From Bacillota bacterium (GTDB lineage: Bacteria; Bacillota; Clostridia; Christensenellales; UMGS416), in NCBI GenBank assembly GCA_023410875.1, contig JAEYPH010000008.1, positions 1-29,549 of the forward strand: a DNA stretch of 29,549 nucleotides, written 5' to 3'. The translations under genes and the position numbers were made by a program. Positions 1-7,750 of this stretch are shown in pieces (the stretch's first letter is position 1; each line of letters starts with the position of its first letter). The notes below the pieces were generated by a model, which saw nothing but the letters and a program-made list of their open reading frames with translations, had not been told where the DNA came from and made no database searches.

Positions 1-126
1 ATGATTGTCTTGACCCACCTTGCGCCACCTCCGTTGCTTTGTTGTCTTGCAACTTCAGTGTAACGGTTTCTTGACCTTGGTGGGCCTTTTTATTTCCTCT
101 CTGGGCATTTCATTTTACAACTTGCC

Positions 127-159
127 CTTTCGCCTTCGGCACTGTTGTGCCCTGGCGAT
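127..159 (-). repeat. Family A structured element, core-only copy
   Basis: The minus strand reads ATCGCC, a 14-nt hairpin GGCAC-AACA-GTGCC, then GGCGAAAG. ATCGCC and GGCGA can close an outer helix. The same arrangement with different stem bases recurs near 19164-19202 and 29149-29182. Here only this core is present, starting about 20 nt after the mfd stop codon. The rest of positions 1-177 holds no gene I can support. There is a T-rich stretch at 86-94 after a weak six-pair stem (14-19 with 79-84), too weak to call a terminator. Confidence 0.55.
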
Positions 160-177
160 TTGGGGCTGCGTGGTATT

Positions 178-3100
178 CTAGGAAGCCTGCGCCGAAGCAA
201 AAACGCTGATTTCCTCCAACAGCGACTTGGCCAGCGCGAAGATGTCCTTCCATCGCGAGGGCACGCGGCGCAGCACCAGGCTGGGCGCTTTGGCCGCCAC
301 CAGCGAAAGGTCCTGGCTGTGGCCGTTCACGTAGGCGAACAGTTTTGCCGGGTCCAGCGCCGCGTCGGCCACGAACTTGAAGTGCATCTGCGTGCCCTTG
401 AGCTGCACCAGCTCCACCTGGGCGCGGGCGGAGGCGGCCTTGAGCTGGGCCACGTCCATGAGGTTGAGCACGCACTGCGGCGGCTCACCGAAGCGATCCA
501 GCAGCTCATCCAGCACGTCACGGCGGGCTTCGTCGGTCTCGATCTCGGCGATGCGGCGGTAGACCTCCAGGCGGGCCATCTGGTCGGTGATGTAATCGTC
601 GGGGATGTGGGCATCCACCTTGACGTCCACACGCACCTCCAGCTCCTCCAGAATGTCCTCGCCCTTGAGGCGGCGCACCGCCTCGTCGATCAGGCGGCAG
701 TACAGCGCGTAGCCCACGGTGGACATGTGCCCATGCTGCTCCTCGCCCAGCAGGTTGCCGGCCCCGCGCAGCTCCAGATCACGCATGGCGATTTTGAAGC
801 CGCTGCCAAATTCGGTGTATTCGCGGATGGCGGACAGGCGCTTTTCGGCAATTTCGCTGAGCACCTTGTCCCGCCGATAGGTGAAATAGGCATAGGCCAG
901 GCGGTTGCTGCGCCCCACGCGGCCGCGCAGCTGGTAGAGCTGCGCCAGGCCGAAGCGGTCGGCATCATAGATGATCATCGTGTTGGCCCTGGGAATATCC
1001 AGACCGTTCTCGATGATCGTCGTGCTCAGCAGGATGTCGTACTCGGCGTGGTAGAAGTCCATCATGACCTTCTCCAACTGCTTGTCCTCCATTTGGCCGT
1101 GGCCCACGACGATGCGTGCCTCGGGCACCAGCTCCTGCAGCCGCCGATAGAAGGAAGGCATGGATTCCACGCGGTTATACAGGAAATAGATCTGCCCTCC
1201 GCGGCTGAGCTCCTTGAGAATCGCATCGCGGATGATGTCCTCGTGGTATTCGATGACGTAGGTCTGCACCGGCTGGCGCTCCTCCGGCGGCGTCTCGATC
1301 GTGGAGATGTCGCGGATGCCGCTCATGGACATGTGCAGCGTGCGCGGGATGGGCGTGGCCGTCATCGTGAGCACGTCTACGGTGCTCTTCATCTGCTTGA
1401 TGCGCTCCTTGTGAGCCACGCCGAAGCGCTGCTCCTCGTCGACGATCAGCAGGCCCAGGTTGGCGAACTTGATGTCCTTGGACAGCAGCCGGTGGGTGCC
1501 CACGACGATGTCGATTTCCTTGGTGGAGATGCGCTGCACGATCTTGTTCTGCTCGTTGTCGTTGCGGAAGCGCGAGAGCATTTCACAATGCACATCGAAG
1601 TCGGCGAAGCGCTCCTTCATCGTGTTGAAATGCTGATACGCCAGCACCGTCGTGGGCGCGAGGATGGCCACCTGCTTGCCGTTCATGATGGCCTTGAAGG
1701 CGGCGCGCAGCGCAACCTCGGTTTTGCCGTAGCCCACGTCGCCGCACAGCAGGCGGTCCATGGGCTTGGGGCTCTCCATGTCGCGCTTGATTTCGCTGAT
1801 GCTGCGCAGCTGGTCCGGCGTCTCATCCCAGGGGAAAGCATCCTCGAACTGCTGCTGCCACTCGTCGTCCGGCCCGAAGGCGAAGCCTTTGGCCGCATCG
1901 CGCTGGGCGTACAGCTTGATCAGGTCCTCGGCCATGCCGGCCACCTTCTCGCGCACCTTGCGCTTGGCGTGCTCCCAGTCCGCGCCGCCCAGCCGGCTGA
2001 TCTTGGGTGCGATGCCCTCGGCGCCGATGTATTTTTCCACGCGGTCCATCTGTTCCGTGGGCACATACAGCCGGTCGGTGCCGCGGTATTCGATGTCCAG
2101 ATAATCTCGGGTCTGCCCCTCGGTCGTCAGCTTCACAACGCCGCGGAAGATGCCGATGCCGTGGCTTTCATGCACGACATAGTCGCCGATCGTAAGGTCC
2201 GCGAACACATCCATCTTGCGCTTGGAAGAGCGCTGCACAGCCTTCTTCTTCTGCCGGGTGGCGCCGAACACCTCGGTCTCGCCCAGCAGCACGAAGCGCT
2301 CCTCCGGGTCCTCAAAGCCCTGGCGCAGCCCCTCGGACAGCACGACGATCTCGCCGGGGTTCAGCGGCCTGTCCTGGGTCACATGCACCGCCGGCAGGCT
2401 CATGTCCAGCAGCGTGTCCACCAGGCGCTGGGCGCGCTTCTCGGTGCCGGCCAGTATCAGCGTGCGCCAGTTGTCCCGCCGCCACTTGCGCAGGTCGGCA
2501 GACAGCATCTCCAGTTGGCCGCGATAGTTGGGCAGGTCTCGCCCGCCGAAGTTCACAATGTCCCTGGGCTTGACGCCGCTGTCGCGGGTCAGGTCCTGCA
2601 GGGTGAGCAGGCAATCGCGGGGAGCGCGCTCCAGCAGCGCCTCATACCCCGCCGGCAGGCCGCGTTGGGCGCTGAACGCCTCGCCGCCGCGCAGCGCCTC
2701 CTCGAACTCCACGGCATATTCCTCGTGCCATGCGTCCAGGCTTTCCTTGAGGCGGTTGGGCTCCTCCAGCACCACCAGCGGGTCCTTGAGGAAATCCCAC
2801 AGCATGGCGGAGCGCTCGTAGAACAGCGGCAAGTGGTTCTCGATGCCCTCATAGCTGCCGCCGGTCAGCAGTTTCTCGGTCATCTCCTGCACGGCGCCGT
2901 CCAGCCGCTGCTCGGGCTGGGCCTCCAGCAGATAGCCATGCTGCTTGGCGTGCTCGTCGCAGCCCAATTTACGTAACTCTTTGCGGGTCGTCTCCAGCGC
3001 GCCGCGCAGGTTGGCTGCGCCGCGCTCCAGCGCCGCCTGGCTCAGCGGCACTTCCGTGGCCGGGAAGATGCTCAACGTCTGCACTGTGCCTTCGCTGCGC

Positions 3101-3741
3101 TGGGTCCACGGGTCAAAGATGCGGATGCTGTCGATCTCATCGCCAAAGAACTCGATGCGCGCCGGGCGCTCCGCCCCCTGGGCGAACACATCCACCAGGC
3201 CGCCACGCACGGCGAACTGCCCCGGCCCCTCGGCGCGCTCCTCGCGCTGATAGCCGGCCATGGCCAGGCGCGCGGCCAGGTCGCGCATGCTGTGGGTCTG
3301 GCCAACGCCCACGTGGATGGCGCCTTCGACGAAGGCCTGCGGTGGCGCCAGCGGGAAGGCCAGCGCCTCCGCCGTGGCCACGACCACGGCCAGGCTGCCC
3401 CCCATGGCCGCCGCCAGCACACCCAGGCGGCGGCTCTGCAGGTCGCGGCTGGCCGCGGCCACCCGGCGGATCATCGAAGGCCGCGCCGGGAACACAGCCA
3501 CGTCCACGCCCAGCATCGCGGCGATGTCCTCACTCAGGCGCATGGCCCGCACGTCGTTGGGCGCTACCAGCAGCACCGGGCGCCTAAGGCGCATGGCCAC
3601 CGCCGCTACCAAGTGGGCGCGACGGCTGTCGGTCACGCCAAAGGCCGAGCACGGCATGCGCTGGCCGCGGCTCAGGATGTCCTCCTCTAGCCGCTGCCAT
3701 GGGCCTGTGTCATAGAGGGCGCTGAAAAGAATCTGTTCCAT
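178..3741 (-). CDS. mfd: Transcription-repair coupling factor Mfd
   Basis: Mfd is the SF2 DNA translocase that removes RNA polymerase stalled at lesions and recruits UvrA. The 1187-residue product has the family's usual size and order: an N-terminal UvrB-like region, a CarD-like RNA-polymerase-interaction domain near residues 513-575 (GDYVVHESHGIGIF), helicase lobes with Walker A GDVGYGKT at 667-674 and DEEQ box at 768-771, a second lobe with the TRG-type stretch, and the C-terminal TRCF domain. I chose ATG 3741 because AAAGGAG lies just upstream and it begins MEQILFSAL. An in-frame ATG at 3828 overlaps the -10 box (TATAATG) and so cannot lie in the mRNA from that promoter. The gene is monocistronic, with its own promoter. 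The stop TAG is inside the window, so it is complete. Confidence 0.97.
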   Translation of the reverse strand: MEQILFSALYDTGPWQRLEEDILSRGQRMPCSAFGVTDSRRAHLVAAVAMRLRRPVLLVAPNDVRAMRLSEDIAAMLGVDVAVFPARPSMIRRVAAASRDLQSRRLGVLAAAMGGSLAVVVATAEALAFPLAPPQAFVEGAIHVGVGQTHSMRDLAARLAMAGYQREERAEGPGQFAVRGGLVDVFAQGAERPARIEFFGDEIDSIRIFDPWTQRSEGTVQTLSIFPATEVPLSQAALERGAANLRGALETTRKELRKLGCDEHAKQHGYLLEAQPEQRLDGAVQEMTEKLLTGGSYEGIENHLPLFYERSAMLWDFLKDPLVVLEEPNRLKESLDAWHEEYAVEFEEALRGGEAFSAQRGLPAGYEALLERAPRDCLLTLQDLTRDSGVKPRDIVNFGGRDLPNYRGQLEMLSADLRKWRRDNWRTLILAGTEKRAQRLVDTLLDMSLPAVHVTQDRPLNPGEIVVLSEGLRQGFEDPEERFVLLGETEVFGATRQKKKAVQRSSKRKMDVFADLTIGDYVVHESHGIGIFRGVVKLTTEGQTRDYLDIEYRGTDRLYVPTEQMDRVEKYIGAEGIAPKISRLGGADWEHAKRKVREKVAGMAEDLIKLYAQRDAAKGFAFGPDDEWQQQFEDAFPWDETPDQLRSISEIKRDMESPKPMDRLLCGDVGYGKTEVALRAAFKAIMNGKQVAILAPTTVLAYQHFNTMKERFADFDVHCEMLSRFRNDNEQNKIVQRISTKEIDIVVGTHRLLSKDIKFANLGLLIVDEEQRFGVAHKERIKQMKSTVDVLTMTATPIPRTLHMSMSGIRDISTIETPPEERQPVQTYVIEYHEDIIRDAILKELSRGGQIYFLYNRVESMPSFYRRLQELVPEARIVVGHGQMEDKQLEKVMMDFYHAEYDILLSTTIIENGLDIPRANTMIIYDADRFGLAQLYQLRGRVGRSNRLAYAYFTYRRDKVLSEIAEKRLSAIREYTEFGSGFKIAMRDLELRGAGNLLGEEQHGHMSTVGYALYCRLIDEAVRRLKGEDILEELEVRVDVKVDAHIPDDYITDQMARLEVYRRIAEIETDEARRDVLDELLDRFGEPPQCVLNLMDVAQLKAASARAQVELVQLKGTQMHFKFVADAALDPAKLFAYVNGHSQDLSLVAAKAPSLVLRRVPSRWKDIFALAKSLLEEISVFASAQAS

Positions 3742-3772
3742 CAAAACTCCTTTCCGTGGTTCCGGAGCGCGG

Positions 3773-3806
3773 AAAAGGCCTTGCACGGCGCTTTCGCGTG
3801 CAAGGC
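3773..3806 (-). promoter_or_regulatory. Hairpin in the mfd 5' leader, possible attenuator
   Basis: In the mfd leader RNA a perfect 10-bp stem (3797-3806 with 3778-3787) encloses a 9-nt loop and is followed by CTTTTCC. This is intrinsic-terminator-like, though the U run is short. It lies between the promoter (TSS near 3820) and the ribosome binding site. A second small stem (TTCCG/CGGAA) follows before the RBS. Regulation of mfd by attenuation is an inference. Confidence 0.45.
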
Positions 3807-3826
3807 GTGGTGTTCGCAGGGTGTTC

Positions 3827-3855
3827 ATTATACTCCAGCCGATGGAATTTGTTAA
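3827..3855 (-). promoter_or_regulatory. Sigma-A promoter of mfd
   Basis: On the minus strand TTAACA (3850-3855), a 17-nt spacer and a perfect TATAAT (3827-3832) match the housekeeping consensus at 11 of 12 positions. The expected start is near 3820, giving a leader of about 80 nt before ATG 3741. Confidence 0.8.
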
Positions 3856-3892
3856 GCGAATTCTGTGTCGAAACGGCTTTTGCGCCCGTTTT

Positions 3893-4348
3893 CTATGCCC
3901 GGTTGAGCAAGATGCTGAGCTCGATGTCGCCGGCAGCGGTCGTCAAGCGCTCGGCATGACGTATGGCATAAGCGCCCTCGTCCGGCGCTGCCTCGAGGAT
4001 TTGCGGCGGCAGGATGTCGCACTGCAGGCTCTGGCTGGTCAGCGCCGTCATCACGTTGCCGCTGATGATGTTGGCGACCTCGCCCATGGCCGAAGCCACA
4101 AAGTCGTCGATGGCGGAAAACTCCATGCCGCTCAGGATACCGACCATCTTAAGCGACGTTTCACCGGGGAAGCGGTAGATCACGCTGCCCTGCAGGTCGC
4201 CGGTTACGCCGATGGAAACGTTGAGCTCGCAGGTTTGGGGCTGTTCCCCTTCGCCCAGCGGGTTGCACACGATGTCGTTGAGATCCAGCATCAGGCTGAA
4301 AACATGTCGTGTGGCTTCCAGAAAAGGCTGATAAAGAGGATTATGCAT
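3893..4348 (-). CDS. CheX-type chemotaxis phosphatase family protein
   Basis: The 151-residue product belongs to the CheC/CheX/FliY family, whose members dephosphorylate CheY-P-like receiver domains. The S-x3-E-x2-N catalytic signature is present (S86, E90, N93, in SAMGEVANIISGN), with prolines about 21 residues later. This makes it look like an active single-site CheX type. Start ATG 4348 has GGAAGGAGG about 9 nt upstream, and eight bases overlap the end of the hemerythrin gene, so translation is probably coupled. No other chemotaxis, flagellar or two-component gene lies in the window, so its phospho-substrate is unknown. The pairing with an oxygen-binding protein is the main clue to its role. 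Confidence 0.82.
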   Translation of the reverse strand: MHNPLYQPFLEATRHVFSLMLDLNDIVCNPLGEGEQPQTCELNVSIGVTGDLQGSVIYRFPGETSLKMVGILSGMEFSAIDDFVASAMGEVANIISGNVMTALTSQSLQCDILPPQILEAAPDEGAYAIRHAERLTTAAGDIELSILLNRA

Positions 4349-4772
4349 GGTGCGCACCCTCCTTCCCACGGGCATAATCGGCGATGCGCTGGTCCTCCGC
4401 GGCCACATGGTTGATGAGCCACGCCAGCAGCTTGCCGCCGAACTGCTGCATCAGCCGCTCGTCATAGCCCTTGCTCTCATACTGCTCGGACACCTGCAGT
4501 ACATACTGCACCATGTCCTCGTGGATGCGGCGGTGCTCCTCCAGGCCCGGGTAACCGACCTGCGCCTGATAGGCTTCCTCGTCGTGGAAATGGGTCACCA
4601 CATAACCCTTCATGAAGGCCAATGTCGCGTTGACCTGGCCTACCTTCTGCTGCCAATCCATTGGCGAGCGCAGCACGCTCATGAATGCGTCCACCCGCTG
4701 GAACAACTCTCTGTGCTGGTCATCGATCAGCTGGACCCCCAATTCATATCTGTCCTTCCAAACCATAGACAT
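4341..4772 (-). CDS. Bacteriohemerythrin
   Basis: This 143-residue single-domain hemerythrin is expected to bind O2 reversibly at a non-heme di-iron centre inside a four-helix bundle. All seven ligands can be placed: H20 (IDDQH), H61 and E65 (HFHDEE), H80 and H84 (HRRIH), H122 and D127 (HVAAED). There is no signal peptide or membrane segment, so it should be cytosolic. Start ATG 4772 has GGAGGGG very close upstream. The in-frame ATG 4764 has more conventional spacing and would remove only two residues. The gene overlaps the downstream CheX-like gene by 8 nt. In anaerobes, stand-alone hemerythrins are thought to store, deliver or sense O2. Which one applies here cannot be read from the sequence. 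Confidence 0.93.
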   Translation of the reverse strand: MSMVWKDRYELGVQLIDDQHRELFQRVDAFMSVLRSPMDWQQKVGQVNATLAFMKGYVVTHFHDEEAYQAQVGYPGLEEHRRIHEDMVQYVLQVSEQYESKGYDERLMQQFGGKLLAWLINHVAAEDQRIADYARGKEGAHHA

Positions 4773-4853
4773 CTCCCCTCCGGCTCAAGCGCCGCGTACA
4801 CAAACGATATACCACGATCTTCCGGCGGCCAAACGCCGGCGCCGCTTTTCGCA

Positions 4854-4882
4854 TTGCGGATGCCGCCCCGCGGTGATATGAT
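4854..4882 (+). promoter_or_regulatory. Promoter of the symporter-GNAT operon
   Basis: TTGCGG (4854-4859), a 17-nt spacer and TATGAT (4877-4882) precede the symporter start by about 40 nt. The -10 box matches at 5 of 6 positions and the -35 box is weak. Confidence 0.6.
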
Positions 4883-4920
4883 CATATTTGCATTTATTCG
4901 ACATGGGGAGGATTGCCACG

Positions 4921-6345
4921 ATGCCCAAGACGGCGCCGAACCTTATGGACAGAAACCGCAAGCTGACCTTCCGAGAAAAGGCTTCCTTCGGCCTGGGGGA
5001 CCTGACAGGCACCTTCGGCACATCGGTGATCTCGCTGTTCTACCTGAAATACCTGACCGACATCCTGGGCCTGGGCGCGGCGCTGGCCGGCGTCGTCATG
5101 TTCATCACCAACATCTACAACGCCGTCAACGATCCGGTCATCGGGCACTTAAGCGACGGCGCCCGATCCCGCTGGGGGCGGCGGCGCATATTCCTGCTGC
5201 TGTTCGCGATTCCCACCGGCATCACCTATTATCTTCTGTGGGCCATTCCCAGGGATTGGAGCATGGACGTCCGCTTTCTGACCGCCATCGGCGCGTCCAT
5301 TTTATATTTCACATTCTTCTCGCTGGTCATGGTGCCCTACGCCACGCTGAACATCGAAATGACCGACAACTATGACGAGCGCAGCAAGCTGGCCGCCTAT
5401 CGCATGTTCGTGAGCATACTGGGCGGGCTGCTGGCCGTGGCGATACCGAGCATCCTGGTGCCGGACCTGGCCTCCGACCGCGGCAACCTGGGCGCTGTGC
5501 ACCAGGGGTATCTGACCGCCGGCGTCGTCATCGCCGTCATCGTGGGGCTGGCGCCGTTCATACCCTTCTCCGGCTGCCGGGAGCGCACCGGCTACCACCG
5601 CTCCCCCGGCGGTTTCCGGGCGATGCTGGCCACCTACAAGGCCATGCTGCGCAACCAGCCCTTCCGCTGCGCCGCGCTGTCCTACATGTTCACGTGGGGC
5701 GGCTTCAGCGTGATGCAGGCCTTCTTCCCCTATTACCTGGAGAGCTGGCTGGGCATCCGCAACCAGATGATCTTCCTGGCCGTGGTCGCGGAGCTGTTCA
5801 TCGTGTCGGCGGCCTTCGTGCCGCTGTGGCTGTTTCTGATGAAACGCCTGGGCAAGAAGACGGCCTACAACCTGGGCATGGCCGCGCTGGCACTGTGCTC
5901 CATGCTCATCATGCTGGTGCAGCCGGGCGACCTGCCCGGCGTATTCACGCTGGTGTTCTTCCTGAGCCTGGGCGTGTCGGCGGCCCATGTGGTGCCCCAG
6001 TCCATCATACCGGATACCATCGACGTCAGCCGTCTGGAGACCGGCTACGACGCCGAGGGCGTGTTCTACGGCTTCCAGTCCTTCCTGCAGCAGGTGGCCA
6101 CGGCGGGCTTTGTGGGGCTGGCCGGCATCGCGCTGGGCGCCAGCGGCTACATCAAGCTCGAGGACCTCTCCCCCGGCCAGATGCAGCCCGGGTCCGCCGT
6201 GTGGGCTATCCGGCTGATCTTCTCGGCCATTCCGGCGCTGTTCATGGCCATCGGCGTGGGCATCATGCTGCACATGCGGCTGGACCGCCGCAGCCACGAG
6301 GCCACCATCGCCGCGCTGCGCAGCCGGGAGAGCGGCAATGCTTGA
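4921..6345 (+). CDS. MFS sugar:cation symporter, GPH family
   Basis: The 474-residue polytopic protein has about 12 hydrophobic segments. It carries the glycoside-pentoside-hexuronide:cation symporter signature near residues 68-90: NAVNDPVIGHLSD followed by SRWGRRR. Relatives (MelB, XylP, GusB, YicJ types) import sugars or glycosides with H+ or Na+. The substrate cannot be read here, and no glycosidase or sugar kinase is adjacent. I chose ATG 4921 because GGGGAGG sits 9 nt upstream. The in-frame ATG at 4888 would place this RBS inside the gene. The last eight bases overlap the next gene, so the two are translationally coupled. Confidence 0.9.
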   Translation: MPKTAPNLMDRNRKLTFREKASFGLGDLTGTFGTSVISLFYLKYLTDILGLGAALAGVVMFITNIYNAVNDPVIGHLSDGARSRWGRRRIFLLLFAIPTGITYYLLWAIPRDWSMDVRFLTAIGASILYFTFFSLVMVPYATLNIEMTDNYDERSKLAAYRMFVSILGGLLAVAIPSILVPDLASDRGNLGAVHQGYLTAGVVIAVIVGLAPFIPFSGCRERTGYHRSPGGFRAMLATYKAMLRNQPFRCAALSYMFTWGGFSVMQAFFPYYLESWLGIRNQMIFLAVVAELFIVSAAFVPLWLFLMKRLGKKTAYNLGMAALALCSMLIMLVQPGDLPGVFTLVFFLSLGVSAAHVVPQSIIPDTIDVSRLETGYDAEGVFYGFQSFLQQVATAGFVGLAGIALGASGYIKLEDLSPGQMQPGSAVWAIRLIFSAIPALFMAIGVGIMLHMRLDRRSHEATIAALRSRESGNA

Positions 6346-7471
6346 GGTTGCGCCGGTCAGAACGCGGGCGGACCTGCGCAGCTTCATCGCCCTGCCCTAC
6401 CGGCTGTATCGCGGCGACGCCAACTTCGTGCCGCCGCTGCGCTCGCAGATGCGCGCCATGCTGCTGGGCCGCGACAACATGCTCTTTGGCTACGGCCCCC
6501 ACGAGCTGCTGCTGTGCCGCCGCGGCAGGCGCGTCATAGGCCGCGTGCTGGTGGGCGTGGATCACCTCTACAACCGGGAGAACGGCAGCAACAGCGCGTG
6601 GTTCAGCCTGTTCGAGTGCGAGCGCGACGACGAGGCGGCCATGGCGCTGCTGGGCGCGGCCCAGAGCTGGGCAGCCGAACACGGCGTACAGACGCTGCGC
6701 GGGCCGGAATCACCGGACAACGGCGACAGCTACAAGGGCCTGCTGGTCATGGGCTTCGATGGCCCGCCGGCCCTGATGAACAGCTATAACCCGCCCTGGT
6801 ACGCCCAATGGTTCGAGACCTTTGGCCTGCGCAAGTATCAGGACCTCTTCGCCTATTCCTTCACCGCCGAGGATTTCCGCGCCAGGGGCATCGACCGCGT
6901 CGTGGACTACGCCATGGCCAAGTTCCGTTACCGCGTGGACCCACTGGATCGCAAGCAACTGGACCGCGAGATCCAAGACATCCATGACATCCTCGTGCAG
7001 ACGATGCCCACCTTTGAGCAGGAGCACTCGTCCATCCCCAGTCTGGAAGACATCGCCAAGCTGGCCCGCACGCTGCGGCCCATCGCCGACGACGAGCTTG
7101 TGTGCATCGCCCGCACGCTGGAGGGCCGGCCCATCGGCTATGTGGTGGCCGTGCCGGAATGGAACCAGGTGTTCCGCCACCTGCGCGGCGGGCGGCTGCT
7201 GCCGCTGGGGTGGCTCAAGCTGCTCTTTTACCGCCGGCGCATAGACGCTATGCGCGTGTTCATGCAGTTCGTCGTGCCCGATTGGCAGAACCGCGCCGTG
7301 AATGCCGCGATCTTCCTGCGCATGAGCCAGGCCGCCCTGCGCAAGGGCTACCGCGGCGGCGACGGCTCCACGATCGGCGAGGACAACCTGGCCTCCCGCC
7401 TGAGCGTGGAGAAGCTGGGCGGTCGGCATTACCGGACGTACCGGCTGTACCACAAGGAGATCATAAAATAG
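6338..7471 (+). CDS. YghO-like GNAT-fold protein of unknown function
   Basis: The 377-residue product matches a broad uncharacterised family related to E. coli YghO. It starts with an LRSFIALPYRLYRGDANFVP segment (the family's LY..D..WVPPL pattern), has the GP-E-S-x-N-x-GLLV-x-GF region near residues 125-142, and the YNPPWY box near 151, with a GNAT-like core. The family is annotated as N-acetyltransferase, but I know of no established substrate. It is cytosolic, with no signal peptide. It starts within the symporter gene (ATGCTTGA overlap) behind GGGAG, and the operon ends in a hairpin directly at its stop codon. Coupling to the transporter suggests it modifies or senses an imported compound, which is inference only. 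Confidence 0.8.
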   Translation: MLEVAPVRTRADLRSFIALPYRLYRGDANFVPPLRSQMRAMLLGRDNMLFGYGPHELLLCRRGRRVIGRVLVGVDHLYNRENGSNSAWFSLFECERDDEAAMALLGAAQSWAAEHGVQTLRGPESPDNGDSYKGLLVMGFDGPPALMNSYNPPWYAQWFETFGLRKYQDLFAYSFTAEDFRARGIDRVVDYAMAKFRYRVDPLDRKQLDREIQDIHDILVQTMPTFEQEHSSIPSLEDIAKLARTLRPIADDELVCIARTLEGRPIGYVVAVPEWNQVFRHLRGGRLLPLGWLKLLFYRRRIDAMRVFMQFVVPDWQNRAVNAAIFLRMSQAALRKGYRGGDGSTIGEDNLASRLSVEKLGGRHYRTYRLYHKEIIK

Positions 7472-7512
7472 GGGATCCATATCTTAAGAATATGAATCCC
7501 CTCACATCTTTT
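7471..7512 (+). terminator. Intrinsic terminator after the symporter-GNAT operon
   Basis: A 12-position stem with one mismatch (7471-7482 with 7490-7501) and a 7-nt loop starts on the last base of the stop codon. It is followed by TCACATCTTTT. The hairpin is nearly symmetrical, but the modest T-run is on the plus side. Confidence 0.7.
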
Positions 7513-7552
7513 AAAGACTGAATAAGCAGACAGCTAAAACACAATCGACATC

Positions 7553-7750
7553 TCAGCGCTGTAGCTTCTTGGCTGTGTGAATGCATCTGGTGCACATATA
7601 CATATGCATTGGAGTTCCGTTCACCACAACCTTTCTTCTTTGGATGTTGGGCTTCTGCTTTCTTTTTACACTTTTGCTGACCTTTGAACGGTTAACGATG
7701 ATCTTTCTGGCGTTGTTGCTCGTTTTTCCGCATATCTCGCATTTATACAT
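7553..7750 (-). CDS. rpmB: Divergent 50S ribosomal protein bL28, zinc-ribbon type
   Basis: The 65-residue basic protein has the bL28 landmarks: C4-EI-C7 at the N-terminus, KPNIQRRKVVVNGTP in the middle and C53-TR-C56 near the end. The four cysteines indicate the zinc-binding form. It is divergent: the usual SHS-x-R-x-T-x-R stretch is replaced by NRSKVSKSVKRK. I chose ATG 7750 because AAGGGAG lies about 10 nt upstream. The ATG at 7771 would contain that RBS. The gene stands alone, is AT-richer than its neighbours and uses AGA/AGG for arginine where neighbours use CGC. This suggests recent acquisition or an unusual paralogue. Whether the genome has a second, canonical rpmB cannot be told. Confidence 0.85.
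   Translation of the reverse strand: MYKCEICGKTSNNARKIIVNRSKVSKSVKRKQKPNIQRRKVVVNGTPMHMYMCTRCIHTAKKLQR

Noticed and set aside
14..94. Terminator at the left edge (CCCACC...GGTGGG then CTTTTTATTT)
   Set aside because: Only six pairs with a 59-nt loop. The T-run is real but the stem is too weak to support a call.
145..2976. 943-codon open frame on the plus strand
   Set aside because: It is antisense to mfd and arises from the GC-rich third positions of that gene. The translation is His/Leu/Gln-rich and matches no family.
3742..3828. Longer mfd start at ATG 3828
   Set aside because: That ATG overlaps the TATAAT box, so it would not be transcribed from this promoter. The extra 29 residues contain a hairpin-coding stretch and do not look like Mfd.
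5302..6387. 361-codon minus-strand frame opposite the symporter gene
   Set aside because: Low-complexity His/Gln/Gly composition, no ribosome binding site, and fully inside the supported symporter gene.
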